Part shown: piece after piece, positions 24,704 to 32,720 of the stretch | How positions within the stretch are numbered: position 1 is the stretch's first letter | Layout of the letters: each line of letters starts with the position of its first letter | Assembly: GCF_002250625.1 (NCBI RefSeq) | Contig: NZ_NMVQ01000023.1 | Span: forward strand, 1 to 64,000 | DNA: 64,000 bases | Source: Enemella dayhoffiae | GTDB taxonomy: Bacteria; Actinomycetota; Actinomycetes; Propionibacteriales; Propionibacteriaceae | Direction of reading: 5' to 3' | Program-made: the position numbers and the translations under genes | Notes under the pieces: model-generated | The model's database searches: none | Seen by the model: only the letters and a program-made list of their open reading frames with translations | What the model was told of the DNA's origin: nothing

Positions 24704-26445
24704 TCGCCACCGCCGGTCACGTCGACCACGGCAAGTCCACCCTGGTCCGGGCGCTCACCGGCACCGACCCGGACCGCTGGGCGGCCGAGCATGAGCGTGG
24801 CCTCACCATCGACCTCGGGTACGCCCACACCACCCTGCCGAGCGGTGAGACCGTGGCTTTCGTCGACGTGCCGGGGCACCAGCGGTTCATCGCCAACATG
24901 CTCGCCGGGATCGGGCCCGTGCCGATCGTGCTGTTCGTGGTCGCGGCCGACGAGGGCTGGCGGGCACAGAGCAGCGAACATCTGGCCGCCATCGCGGCGC
25001 TCGGCATCCGACACGGCCTGCTGGTGCTCACCCGGAACGACCTCGCCGACCCCGAGCCCGCACGCGAACAGGCCCGGGCACGGCTGTCCGAGGCCGGGTT
25101 CGGTGACTGGGCCGACGTGGCCGTCTCCGCGCGCAGCGGTGACGGTCTGTCGCAGCTGCGGGCCGCGCTCGACGCGTTGCTGGCCACCGTGCCGGCCCCC
25201 GAGGTGAGCGGTCGGGGGCGGTTGTGGGTGGACCGCAGCTTCACCATCCGCGGAGCGGGCACGGTCGTCACCGGAACCCTGGGGTCCGGCACCCTGGCGA
25301 TCGAGGACCGGGTGCGGCTCGCGGGTCGGCCGGTGCGGATCAGGGGGCTGCAGAGCCTGGGGGAGCCTGTCGAGCGCGCGGCGGCTGTCGCGCGGGTGGC
25401 GGTCAACCTGCGCGGTCTCGACGCTGACCGGGTGGGCCGCGGGGACGCGCTCACCACGGGCGACTGGTGGACGACCGACACGGTCGACGGCCGAGTCGGG
25501 GCGGACGATCTGCCCGAACGGCTGATGTTGCACGTGGGCACGTTTTCCGGCCCCGTGCGGGTACGCCGACTCGGCCACGGAGCGGTACGCCTCACCTGGT
25601 CGGGGGAACTGCCGTTGCAGGTCGGGGACCGGATGGTGCTGCGCGATCCCGGCCGCCAACAGGTGCTGGCCGGGGCCACGGTGCTCGACCTGGATCCGCC
25701 GCCGCTGCGCCGCCGCGGTGCTGCCCGTGAGCGGGCCGAGTCGCTCTCCACGGCGCCGACGACGATCGACGCCGATCGGGAGCTGGCCCGGCGTGGGGTG
25801 ACCGACGGGGCCACCCTGCGCGCGCTCGGGGCCGACCCGGACCGGCTGGATGCGGCGGTGGTGCGGGCCGGCCGCTGGCTGATCGACCCCGTCCGGTGGG
25901 CCGCCTGGGTCGACCGGCTGCCCGGTCTCGTCCGGGCGTACGCCGCAAAGAATCCAATGCAGGCACGGATGCCGGCCGGAACGGCCGCGACCGCGCTCGG
26001 GCTGCCCAGCGCGGAGCTGCTGGCGCCGCTGGCCGACCAGTGCGGGCTCATCACCGCGGACGGACAGCTCGCCGAACCCGGTGCCCGCGCCGACCTTGGG
26101 CCGGCCGAGGATGCCCTCCGGGAGGTCGAGCGGTCGCTGGCGGAGCGTCCGTTCGCCGCCCCCGAGCGCGACGAGTTGACCCGACTCGGCCTGGGATCGC
26201 GGGAGATCGCCACGGCGGTACGCCTGGGCCGGCTGATCGACCTCGGCGAGCTGGTGGTGCTCGCCCCGGCCGCGCCCGCGTTGGCGATGCGCGAGCTGGC
26301 CAGGCTGCCGCAGCCGTTCACCACCTCCCAGGCGCGCCAGGCCCTCGGCAGCACCCGCCGGGTGGTGATTCCGCTGCTCGAGCACCTGGACGCCCGTGGC
26401 TGGACGAGGCGGCTGGATGGCGGACACCGGGAGGTCCGGCGCTGA
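24694..26445 (+). CDS. selB: Selenocysteine-specific elongation factor
   Basis: A 583-residue EF-Tu-like GTPase with the G1 loop GHVDHGKST at residues 8-16 and the G3 motif DVPGHQRF; the G4-type motif reads TRNDLAD. Domains II and III follow, and the last 230 residues or so form tandem winged helices that in this family bind the SECIS hairpin (ending LDARGWTRRLDGGHREVRR). The GTG start lies inside the selA end. It delivers Sec-tRNA(Sec) to the ribosome at the UGA of the formate dehydrogenase mRNA, the only recognisable selenoprotein in this window. Confidence 0.96.
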   Translation: MRVIATAGHVDHGKSTLVRALTGTDPDRWAAEHERGLTIDLGYAHTTLPSGETVAFVDVPGHQRFIANMLAGIGPVPIVLFVVAADEGWRAQSSEHLAAIAALGIRHGLLVLTRNDLADPEPAREQARARLSEAGFGDWADVAVSARSGDGLSQLRAALDALLATVPAPEVSGRGRLWVDRSFTIRGAGTVVTGTLGSGTLAIEDRVRLAGRPVRIRGLQSLGEPVERAAAVARVAVNLRGLDADRVGRGDALTTGDWWTTDTVDGRVGADDLPERLMLHVGTFSGPVRVRRLGHGAVRLTWSGELPLQVGDRMVLRDPGRQQVLAGATVLDLDPPPLRRRGAARERAESLSTAPTTIDADRELARRGVTDGATLRALGADPDRLDAAVVRAGRWLIDPVRWAAWVDRLPGLVRAYAAKNPMQARMPAGTAATALGLPSAELLAPLADQCGLITADGQLAEPGARADLGPAEDALREVERSLAERPFAAPERDELTRLGLGSREIATAVRLGRLIDLGELVVLAPAAPALAMRELARLPQPFTTSQARQALGSTRRVVIPLLEHLDARGWTRRLDGGHREVRR

Positions 26446-26450
26446 GGCAC

Positions 26451-26456
26451 TAGGGT
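26451..26456 (+). promoter_or_regulatory. -10 element of a leaderless metG promoter
   Basis: TAGGGT ends 7 nt before the metG ATG, and there is no ribosome binding site. This is the TANNNT arrangement of actinobacterial leaderless genes and separates metG from the selAB transcript, whose stop is only 18 nt upstream. Confidence 0.6.
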
Positions 26457-26463
26457 TGGACCC

Positions 26464-28251
26464 ATGTGTGCTCACGTGCTGACCTCCGTCGCGTGGCCGT
26501 ATGCGAACGGCCCGCGCCACATCGGACACGTCTCCGGTTTCGGTGTCCCCTCCGACGTCTTCGCCCGCTTCATGCGAATGTCGGGACACCAGGTGCTGAT
26601 GGTCTCCGGCACCGACGAGCACGGCACCCCGATCTCGGTGCAGGCCGAGAAGGAGGGGGTCACCACCCGCCAGCTCGCCGACAAGTACAACCGCGTCATC
26701 GTCGAGGACCTGCAGGGCCTCGGGCTCAGCTATGACCTGTTCACCCGCACCACCACCCGCAACCACTATCGCGTCGTGCAGGAGATGTTCACCGCCCTGT
26801 TCGACAACGGGTACGCCGTCGCCCGCGCCACCAAGGGGGCGATCAGCCCGTCGACCGGGCGGACCCTGCCGGACCGCTACATCGAGGGCACCTGCCCGAT
26901 CTGCGGTTATGACGGCGCCCGCGGCGACCAGTGCGACAACTGCGGCAACCAGCTCGACCCGGTCGACCTGGTCAACCCGCGCTCGCGGATCAACGGTGAG
27001 ACCCCCGAGTTCGTCGAGACCGAACACTTCTTCCTCGACCTGCCCGCCCTGGCCGAGGAGCTCTCCCGCTGGCTCGACCAACGCACCGACTGGCGCCCCA
27101 ACGTGCTCAAGTTCAGCCACAACCTGATCTCCGAGTTGCGCCCGCGGGCGATCACCCGCGACCTCGACTGGGGCGTACCGATCCCGCTGGACGGGTGGCG
27201 GGACCAGCCGATGAAGCGACTCTACGTCTGGTTCGACGCGGTGATCGGCTACCTGTCCGCCTCCATCGAGTGGGCCCGGCGAACCGGAGACCCCGACGCG
27301 TGGAAGCAGTGGTGGACCGACCCGGAGGCGAAGTCCTACTACTTCATGGGCAAGGACAACATCGTCTTCCACTCGGTGATCTGGCCGGCGATCCTGCTCG
27401 GCGCCAATGGTGAGGGAGACCGCGGCGGTGACGACCACGTGTTCGGCGGCCAGCTCAACCTGCCGACCGAGGTCGTGTCCTCGGAATACCTGACCATGTC
27501 CGGATCCAAGTTCTCCACCTCCCGCGGCAAGGTCATCTACGTCACCGACTTCCTGCGCGAGTTCGGGCCCGACGCGCTGCGCTACTTCATCGCCGTCGCC
27601 GGCCCCGAGAACAACGACACCGACTTCACCTGGGACGAGTTCGTCCGGCGGACCAACTCCGAGCTCGCCAACGAGTGGGGCAACCTGGTCAACCGGTCGA
27701 TCTCCATGGCCCACAAGAACCACGGCGAGATCCCGGCGGCCACCGACCTGCAGCCGATCGACGAGCAGCTGCTCGCCACCGCCCGCGCCGGGTTCGACAC
27801 CGTCGGTGACCTGCTCGGGCACAACAAGTTCAAGAACGCGATCACCGAGGCGATGCGGATCGCCGGTGCCGCCAACCGGTATCTCTCGGAAACCGAACCC
27901 TGGAAGCTCAAGGACGATCCGACCCGCCGCGACACCGTGCTGCACGTGGCCCTTCAGGTGGTCAGCGACGTGAACACCCTGCTCACCCCGTTTCTGCCGC
28001 ACGCCTCCCAGAAGGTGTTCGAGGCGCTCGGCGGTGAGGGCGTCTGGGCCGCACTGCCGGAGATCCGGATGGTCAGCGAGGAGGGCAACGAGGACTACCC
28101 GGTGATCATGGGGGAGTACGCCTCGGAGCAGGCCCGGTGGGAGTCCCGGCCGATCGCCGTGGGCACCCCGCTGCAGAAGCCCACCCCGCTGTTCACCAAG
28201 CTGGACGAAGAACTGGGCGAGACCGGCCCCCAGTGGGCACCGATCGGATGA
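26464..28251 (+). CDS. metG: Methionyl-tRNA synthetase
   Basis: A 595-residue class I synthetase charging tRNA-Met. The HIGH motif is HIGH at residues 19-22 ([10 protein letters not shown]), the zinc knuckle [18 protein letters not shown] lies near residue 145, and the KMSKS loop reads GSKFSTSRG near residue 350. It ends with the anticodon-binding domain and lacks the dimerising tRNA-binding C-terminal domain of E. coli MetG, as usual for actinobacteria. Its last codon overlaps the next gene (ATGA at 28248). Confidence 0.97.
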   Translation: MCAHVLTSVAWPYANGPRHIGHVSGFGVPSDVFARFMRMSGHQVLMVSGTDEHGTPISVQAEKEGVTTRQLADKYNRVIVEDLQGLGLSYDLFTRTTTRNHYRVVQEMFTALFDNGYAVARATKGAISPSTGRTLPDRYIEGTCPICGYDGARGDQCDNCGNQLDPVDLVNPRSRINGETPEFVETEHFFLDLPALAEELSRWLDQRTDWRPNVLKFSHNLISELRPRAITRDLDWGVPIPLDGWRDQPMKRLYVWFDAVIGYLSASIEWARRTGDPDAWKQWWTDPEAKSYYFMGKDNIVFHSVIWPAILLGANGEGDRGGDDHVFGGQLNLPTEVVSSEYLTMSGSKFSTSRGKVIYVTDFLREFGPDALRYFIAVAGPENNDTDFTWDEFVRRTNSELANEWGNLVNRSISMAHKNHGEIPAATDLQPIDEQLLATARAGFDTVGDLLGHNKFKNAITEAMRIAGAANRYLSETEPWKLKDDPTRRDTVLHVALQVVSDVNTLLTPFLPHASQKVFEALGGEGVWAALPEIRMVSEEGNEDYPVIMGEYASEQARWESRPIAVGTPLQKPTPLFTKLDEELGETGPQWAPIG

Positions 28252-29039
28252 GGAGCGAGGCACAGCTGGAACAGCGGTTCACCGACAAGGTGGTGCTGAT
28301 CACCGGAGCCGGCTCCGGGATCGGCGCCGCAACCGCCCGCCGGTTCGCCGGCGAGGGCGCGCGGGTGGTCATCGCCGACCGCAACCTGGCGGCCGCCGAG
28401 CAGGTCGCCACCAGCCTGGACGGGGCGCTGGCGTGCCCGGTGGATGTCGCCGATCCCCAGTCGGTGCAGGAATTGGCCACGTTCGTCCGCGAACGCATCG
28501 GCCGGCTCGACGTGCTGCTGCACGGGGCCCACCACGCGAGCGCCGAGGACCTGTGCTCGACGAGCGTGGAGGACCTGCGCCTCGACCTCGAGGTCACCCT
28601 GCTGGGGCCGATGCTGGTCAGCCGGGCGCTGCTGCCGATCATGGTCGACTCCGGCGGCGGGGTGGTGCTGGCGATCGGTTCGGTGAACGGGATCGGCTGG
28701 TATGGCGGGCACGGCTATTCGGCCGCCAAGGCCGGCCTGCTGCACTTCACCCGCAACCTGGCCGCCGACTTCGCCGATCGCGGCATCCGCGCCAACGCGG
28801 TCGCGCCGGGGACGATCGACACCCCGGCGTGGGCCGACGCCAAGGCGGAGAACCCGCAGATCATGCAGCAGCTCGGCCAGCACTATCCGCTCGGCCGGGT
28901 GGGGCAGGCCTCAGACGTCGCGGATGCGCTGCTGTTCCTGGCCAGCGACCAGGCCTCCTGGATCACCGGGGCGGTGCTGCCCGTCGAGGGCGGAATCCTG
29001 CTCACCAACGCCTTTCCCGACGCCTTCGGCGACTCCTGA
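28248..29039 (+). CDS. Short-chain dehydrogenase/reductase
   Basis: A 263-residue classical SDR. The Rossmann motif GAGSGIG is near residue 20, the catalytic pair is YSAAK, the serine lies in AIGSVNG, and the C-terminal [14 protein letters not shown] loop is standard. ADR after beta-2 (VIADRN) suggests NAD preference. ATG 28248 overlaps the metG stop, so it is co-transcribed with metG, though no functional link is evident. Its 3' end overlaps, in antisense, the tail of the convergent CPBP gene. The substrate cannot be inferred. Confidence 0.85.
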   Translation: MRSEAQLEQRFTDKVVLITGAGSGIGAATARRFAGEGARVVIADRNLAAAEQVATSLDGALACPVDVADPQSVQELATFVRERIGRLDVLLHGAHHASAEDLCSTSVEDLRLDLEVTLLGPMLVSRALLPIMVDSGGGVVLAIGSVNGIGWYGGHGYSAAKAGLLHFTRNLAADFADRGIRANAVAPGTIDTPAWADAKAENPQIMQQLGQHYPLGRVGQASDVADALLFLASDQASWITGAVLPVEGGILLTNAFPDAFGDS

Positions 29040-30071
29040 GCCACCCCCGGCGCTACCTGAGGCGATCGCTCGCTTCTGCCGGGATCGGCGTACCCACATC
29101 GGCTGCACGACGCCGCCGGTGCGGGCCAGGCGTACGCCCAGGGCAACGGCCAGCGCGACCAGCAGCAGCACCGCCACGACGCTCGCCTCGGCCCCGAACC
29201 GCCCACCCGAGATCAGATCGGACCCCTGCGGGGTGACCTTCACCAGGCCGTCCACCTCACCGGTGCCGGAGACGATCACCCCGAGAAGCGGTCCCTGGGT
29301 GATGTTCCACGCCGCGTGGAAACCGATCATTAGCCACAGCGAGCGGCTCCAGGCGTACAACACTCCGAGCAGCAGCCCGGCCTCCAGGCCGATCGCGATC
29401 GCCCCCCACCAGGTGGCGTCGGGGTTGGAGATGTGCACGATGCCGAACACCAGTCCGGAGACGACGACCGCACCCCAGGTGCCGAGCAGCTCCTCGGTGA
29501 TCCGATAGAGCACGCCGCGGAACAGCAACTCCTCGGCGATCCCGGCCCCCGCCCCCACGGCGAGCACCATCCGCCACCACTCGCCCCAATCGGGGCTGTT
29601 TGTCCCCTCGATCTGGTAGGCGCCCAGCGCCACGATCACCGCGAAGACGACCGCGAAGACGACGGCGCCGGCGAGCAGCCCCCAGAGCAGTCCGAGCGCC
29701 CGTCGGGGAGCGAGCTCGACCGGCGGTCGGCGGCGCTCGATCAGCAGCACCCAGACCAGATAGGCGAGCAGCGTCACGACGATCTGGACCCCGGCCATCA
29801 CGCTGCGGTTGCCGGAGATCGCCGGCGGCGCCAGCAGAATCAACGGCAGCACGACCAGCACCGCCATCAGTACCGTGATGACCAGGAACAGCAACAGGCG
29901 CAGGAAAGGGTTGAACAGCACCGGGATCCGCGCGCGCAGCGAACGCGGTGGTGCGTCGGCGGCGAGTCCGTCGAAGCGGGTGATCGGACCGGCCGAGAGG
30001 CTGCTCGGGGTGGTCTGCGGGTTGATCGGGTTCAGGGTTTTTGGGTTGGTCCGGGTGGGGGTGTAGCTCAC
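28911..30071 (-). CDS. CPBP-family intramembrane metalloprotease
   Basis: A 386-residue membrane protein with about eight helices and all three CPBP (Abi) motifs: AEELLFRG, FGIVHISN and the later GFHAAWN. The family includes CAAX-type proteases and bacteriocin-immunity proteins. The GTG start overlaps the phosphohexomutase stop, so it ends the pnp operon. The last 65 residues are Gly/Arg/Gln-rich and read 129 nt into the 3' end of the SDR gene on the other strand, suggesting that an original stop was lost and the frame ran on. Confidence 0.8.
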   Translation of the reverse strand: MSYTPTRTNPKTLNPINPQTTPSSLSAGPITRFDGLAADAPPRSLRARIPVLFNPFLRLLLFLVITVLMAVLVVLPLILLAPPAISGNRSVMAGVQIVVTLLAYLVWVLLIERRRPPVELAPRRALGLLWGLLAGAVVFAVVFAVIVALGAYQIEGTNSPDWGEWWRMVLAVGAGAGIAEELLFRGVLYRITEELLGTWGAVVVSGLVFGIVHISNPDATWWGAIAIGLEAGLLLGVLYAWSRSLWLMIGFHAAWNITQGPLLGVIVSGTGEVDGLVKVTPQGSDLISGGRFGAEASVVAVLLLVALAVALGVRLARTGGVVQPMWVRRSRQKRAIASGSAGGGSGVAEGVGKGVGEQDSALDGQHRPGDPGGLVAGQEQQRIRDV

Positions 30072-31816
30072 AACTGCAAGCTAGCGCGCAGCTCGGTCAA
30101 CAGCCGTTCCTGCAGCGCCCGGGCCTCGGCCCTGGCTCGTGCCAGGTCCGGGGTGGGATCGAGGCGCACCTCGAGATAGCACTTGAGCTTCGGTTCGGTG
30201 CCCGAGGGCCGCACGGTGGCGGTCACCGCGGGACCGGCCAGGCGTACGCCGTCGGTCGGCGGCAACGCGTTCCCCGAGCCTGTCGAAGTGGTCCCTGAGC
30301 CTGTCGAAGGGGCCCACCCCTCGGCCAGGTCGACCACCTCGACCGGGGCGCCGCACAGCTCGCGCGGCGGCGCCGAGCGCAGCCGCGCCATCGCGTCGGT
30401 GATCAGCGACAGGTCCTGCACGCGGACTGACCACTGGCTGTTCAGGTGTACGCCGTGGGTGCGGGCCAGCTCATCGAGCCGCTCACCGATCGACGACCCG
30501 TCGGCGCGCAGCCGGGCGGCCAGAGCCAGCACCGTGACCAGGGTGGAGATGCCGTCCTTGTCGGCGACCGCCTCGGGGTCGCAGCAGTAACCGATCGCCT
30601 CCTCATAACCGAACGCCAACCCGGGCACCCGGCCGATCCACTTGAACCCGGTCAGCGTGACCGCGCTCGGCTGCCCGTACGCCGCCGCCACCTTGTGCAG
30701 CAGGGATCCCGAGACGACGGAGTTGGCGTAGACGCCGTGGACGCCGCGGCGGCAGAAGTCGTCGGCCAGCAGCGCACCGAGCTCGTCACCGTGCAGCATC
30801 CGGAACCCGGTCGGTGCGTCCGGGGCCGGGATTGCCACCGCGCAACGGTCGGCGTCGGGATCGTTGGCGATCACCAGGTCGACCTGGTTGGCGGCCGCGG
30901 CCGCCAGCGCCAGGTCGATCGCCCCGGGCTCCTCGGGGTTGGGGAAGCTGACCGTCGGGAACGCCGGATCGGGCTGGGCCTGCTCGTTCACCTCAACGGG
31001 GGCAGGAAATCCGGCCCGCGCGATCACGTCGTGCATCACCGCGCCGCCCACTCCGTGCAGCGGGGTGTATACCCAGGACACCTCCCGCGGGGCGTCCGCC
31101 GACACCAGCTGGGCGACGCGTTCGGCGTACGCCTCCAGCAGCTCGCTGGCGATCCGGCGGAAGTTCTGCGAGCGGGGCAGCTCGGTCACCGGAATGCGCT
31201 CCACGGCACGGATCTCGGCGGCGATGTCGGCGTCGGCCGGCGGCACGATCTGGCTGCCGTCGCCGAGGTAGACCTTGTAACCGTTGTCCTGCGGCGGGTT
31301 GTGTGAAGCGGTGACAACCACGGCGGCCACACAGCCGAGCCAGCGGATGCCGAACGCGACGACCGGGGTCGGCACCGGGTGGCTGGTGAGGATCGCCTCG
31401 AACCCCTGTGCGGCAAGGATTTCTGCGGTGTCGGTGGCGAACACCTCGGAGTTGTAGCGGGCGTCGTAACCGATCAGGACGCGGCCCTTCGGCGGGTGGG
31501 GGTTCCCCTCGACACGCCGCACCGGGCTTCGCCCGGTTCCGCTGCTCGGGGAACGGAGGAGGTGGGCGGCGAGGCCGGCTGCGGCGCGGCTGACGACGAC
31601 GCGGTTCATCCGGGCGGGGCCGGCGCCGAGGGGGCCCCGGAGACCGGCGGTGCCGAACTCGAGCGGGCCGGAAAAGGCGTCGGTCAGCTCGGCGACTGCG
31701 GTGAGGTCATCGGCCGCCGCCTTTTCCAGCAGGTCCTGGGCGGCGGCCGCGGTGACCGGGTCGGGGTCGGCGGCGATCCACGCGTCGATCCGCTCGACCA
31801 ACTCCGGCGGCAGCAT
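30068..31816 (-). CDS. Phosphohexomutase-family enzyme, possibly phosphopentomutase (PGM2-like)
   Basis: A 582-residue alpha-D-phosphohexomutase: phosphoserine loop TASHNPP, metal loop DPDADRCAV, sugar-binding GYEEAIG and the C-terminal phosphate site RPSGTEPKLKCY. Its length and the motif GFKWIG fit the PGM2/phosphopentomutase subgroup. It is translated directly after purine nucleoside phosphorylase (TGATG overlap), so converting ribose-1-phosphate to ribose-5-phosphate is a sensible role; phosphomannomutase/phosphoglucomutase activity is the alternative. Two repeat-encoded insertions interrupt it in frame: residues about 88-105 (family B) and 503-514 (family A), both poor in conserved residues. 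GTG 31819 is an alternative start. Confidence 0.88.
   Translation of the reverse strand: MLPPELVERIDAWIAADPDPVTAAAAQDLLEKAAADDLTAVAELTDAFSGPLEFGTAGLRGPLGAGPARMNRVVVSRAAAGLAAHLLRSPSSGTGRSPVRRVEGNPHPPKGRVLIGYDARYNSEVFATDTAEILAAQGFEAILTSHPVPTPVVAFGIRWLGCVAAVVVTASHNPPQDNGYKVYLGDGSQIVPPADADIAAEIRAVERIPVTELPRSQNFRRIASELLEAYAERVAQLVSADAPREVSWVYTPLHGVGGAVMHDVIARAGFPAPVEVNEQAQPDPAFPTVSFPNPEEPGAIDLALAAAAANQVDLVIANDPDADRCAVAIPAPDAPTGFRMLHGDELGALLADDFCRRGVHGVYANSVVSGSLLHKVAAAYGQPSAVTLTGFKWIGRVPGLAFGYEEAIGYCCDPEAVADKDGISTLVTVLALAARLRADGSSIGERLDELARTHGVHLNSQWSVRVQDLSLITDAMARLRSAPPRELCGAPVEVVDLAEGWAPSTGSGTTSTGSGNALPPTDGVRLAGPAVTATVRPSGTEPKLKCYLEVRLDPTPDLARARAEARALQERLLTELRASLQL
30276..30309 (-). repeat. Family A repeat pair inside the phosphohexomutase gene
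   Basis: GAGCCTGTCGAAG occurs twice in direct orientation (30276-30288 and 30297-30309), spaced by 8 bp. Read on the coding strand it gives a Ser/Thr/Gly peptide (STGSGTTSTGSG) between two conserved blocks. The frame is kept. Confidence 0.85.
31502..31554 (-). repeat. Family B repeat inside the phosphohexomutase gene
   Basis: Outer arms GTTCCCC (31502-31508) and GGGGAAC (31548-31554) enclose CTCGACAC and an inner perfect hairpin (ACCGGGC, TTC, GCCCGGT at 31521-31537). It shares the CCCCTCGACAC start and CTCGGGGA end with elements at 52157 and 55648 and adds an Arg/Ser/Gly-rich stretch to the protein without breaking the frame. Confidence 0.8.
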
Positions 31817-32643
31817 CACAACGCCTCGACCAGGCCGCGCAGCAGCGCGGCCAGGCGCGGGGCCGCCTCCTTGCCGGCGGCGATCACCTCGGCGTGGTCG
31901 AGCGGTTCGGGGCTGATCCCGGCGGCCAGGTTGGTGGCCAGCGAGATGCCGAGAACCTCGAGCCCGACCGCGCGGGCGGCGATCGTCTCCAAGGTGGTGG
32001 ACATGCCGACCAGGTCGCCACCGAGCACCCCTGCCATCCGCACCTCGGCCGGGGTCTCGTACTGCGGCCCTCGGAACTGCACATAGACCCCCTCGGGCAG
32101 GCTCGGATCGACCTGTCGGGCGAGGTCGCGCAGCCGCTTGCTGTAGGCCTCTGACAGGTCGATGAAGGTGGCTCCGCGCAGCGGGGTGGAGCCGGTCAGG
32201 TTGATGTGGTCGGAGATCAGCACCGGCGTACCCGGACCCCACTCGCGCCGCAGCGAACCGCAGCCGTTGGTGAGCACCAGGGTGGACGCGCCCGCGGCGG
32301 CCATCGTGCGCACCCCGTGGGCGACCGCGTCGACACCGCGCCCCTCATAGAAGTGGGTACGCCCGGTGAGGATCGCGGCGACCTTCTGGTTCGGCGTACG
32401 CACGCAGCGCAGCTGCCCACCGTGACCGGCCACCACCGGCGCGGAGAACCCGGGCAGCTCGGCCAGCTCGACCTGACCGATCGGCTCACCGAGGTCGTCG
32501 GCGGCGGCCGACCAGCCAGAGCCGAGCACCAGGGCCAGGTCGAGACTCTCGACGTCGAAACGCTGCCTGAGCGCGGTCGCTGCCCGGGCCGCCAGGTCTG
32601 CCGGGTCGGTCGGGTGGGGTGGGGTCTGCATGCTGTCACTCAC
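31816..32643 (-). CDS. Purine-nucleoside phosphorylase
   Basis: A 275-residue class II (trimeric, inosine/guanosine type) phosphorylase. The phosphate and purine motifs are visible: LVLGSGW, GRTHFYEG, LTNGCGSL, and GPQYETPAEVRM. It splits purine nucleosides to base and ribose-1-phosphate; the mutase encoded next would move the pentose onward. The start is set at GTG 32643 because TACACT stands 7 nt upstream (leaderless promoter); ATG 32631 is the alternative. It complements the nucleoside importer and adenosine deaminase 16 kb away. Confidence 0.9.
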   Translation of the reverse strand: MSDSMQTPPHPTDPADLAARAATALRQRFDVESLDLALVLGSGWSAAADDLGEPIGQVELAELPGFSAPVVAGHGGQLRCVRTPNQKVAAILTGRTHFYEGRGVDAVAHGVRTMAAAGASTLVLTNGCGSLRREWGPGTPVLISDHINLTGSTPLRGATFIDLSEAYSKRLRDLARQVDPSLPEGVYVQFRGPQYETPAEVRMAGVLGGDLVGMSTTLETIAARAVGLEVLGISLATNLAAGISPEPLDHAEVIAAGKEAAPRLAALLRGLVEAL

Positions 32644-32650
32644 CCGCGTC

Positions 32651-32656
32651 AGTGTA
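32651..32656 (-). promoter_or_regulatory. -10 element of the pnp operon (leaderless)
   Basis: TACACT on the minus strand ends 7 nt before GTG 32643, with no ribosome binding site. This supports the GTG start and a leaderless pnp-mutase-CPBP message. Confidence 0.55.
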
Positions 32657-32720
32657 GGCAGCGACCGCGGTGCCCGGCGCAACCCCCGCCGGGTAGGTCA
32701 CCGGCACCGGAGATGGAACA

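Noticed and set aside
25360-25373. Family A repeat inside selB (GAGCCTGTCGAGC)
   Set aside because: It matches 11-12 of 13 positions but has no second arm, and the encoded LGEPVERAAA fits the protein at that point, so chance is likely.
16563-28263. Very long minus-strand open frames (for example 1062 codons at 16563-19751 and 1262 codons at 24475-28263)
   Set aside because: They are antisense to well-recognised genes (fdhA, selB, metG), consist of Gly/Arg/Gln/Val-rich sequence with no domains, and are expected in DNA with GC-rich third positions.
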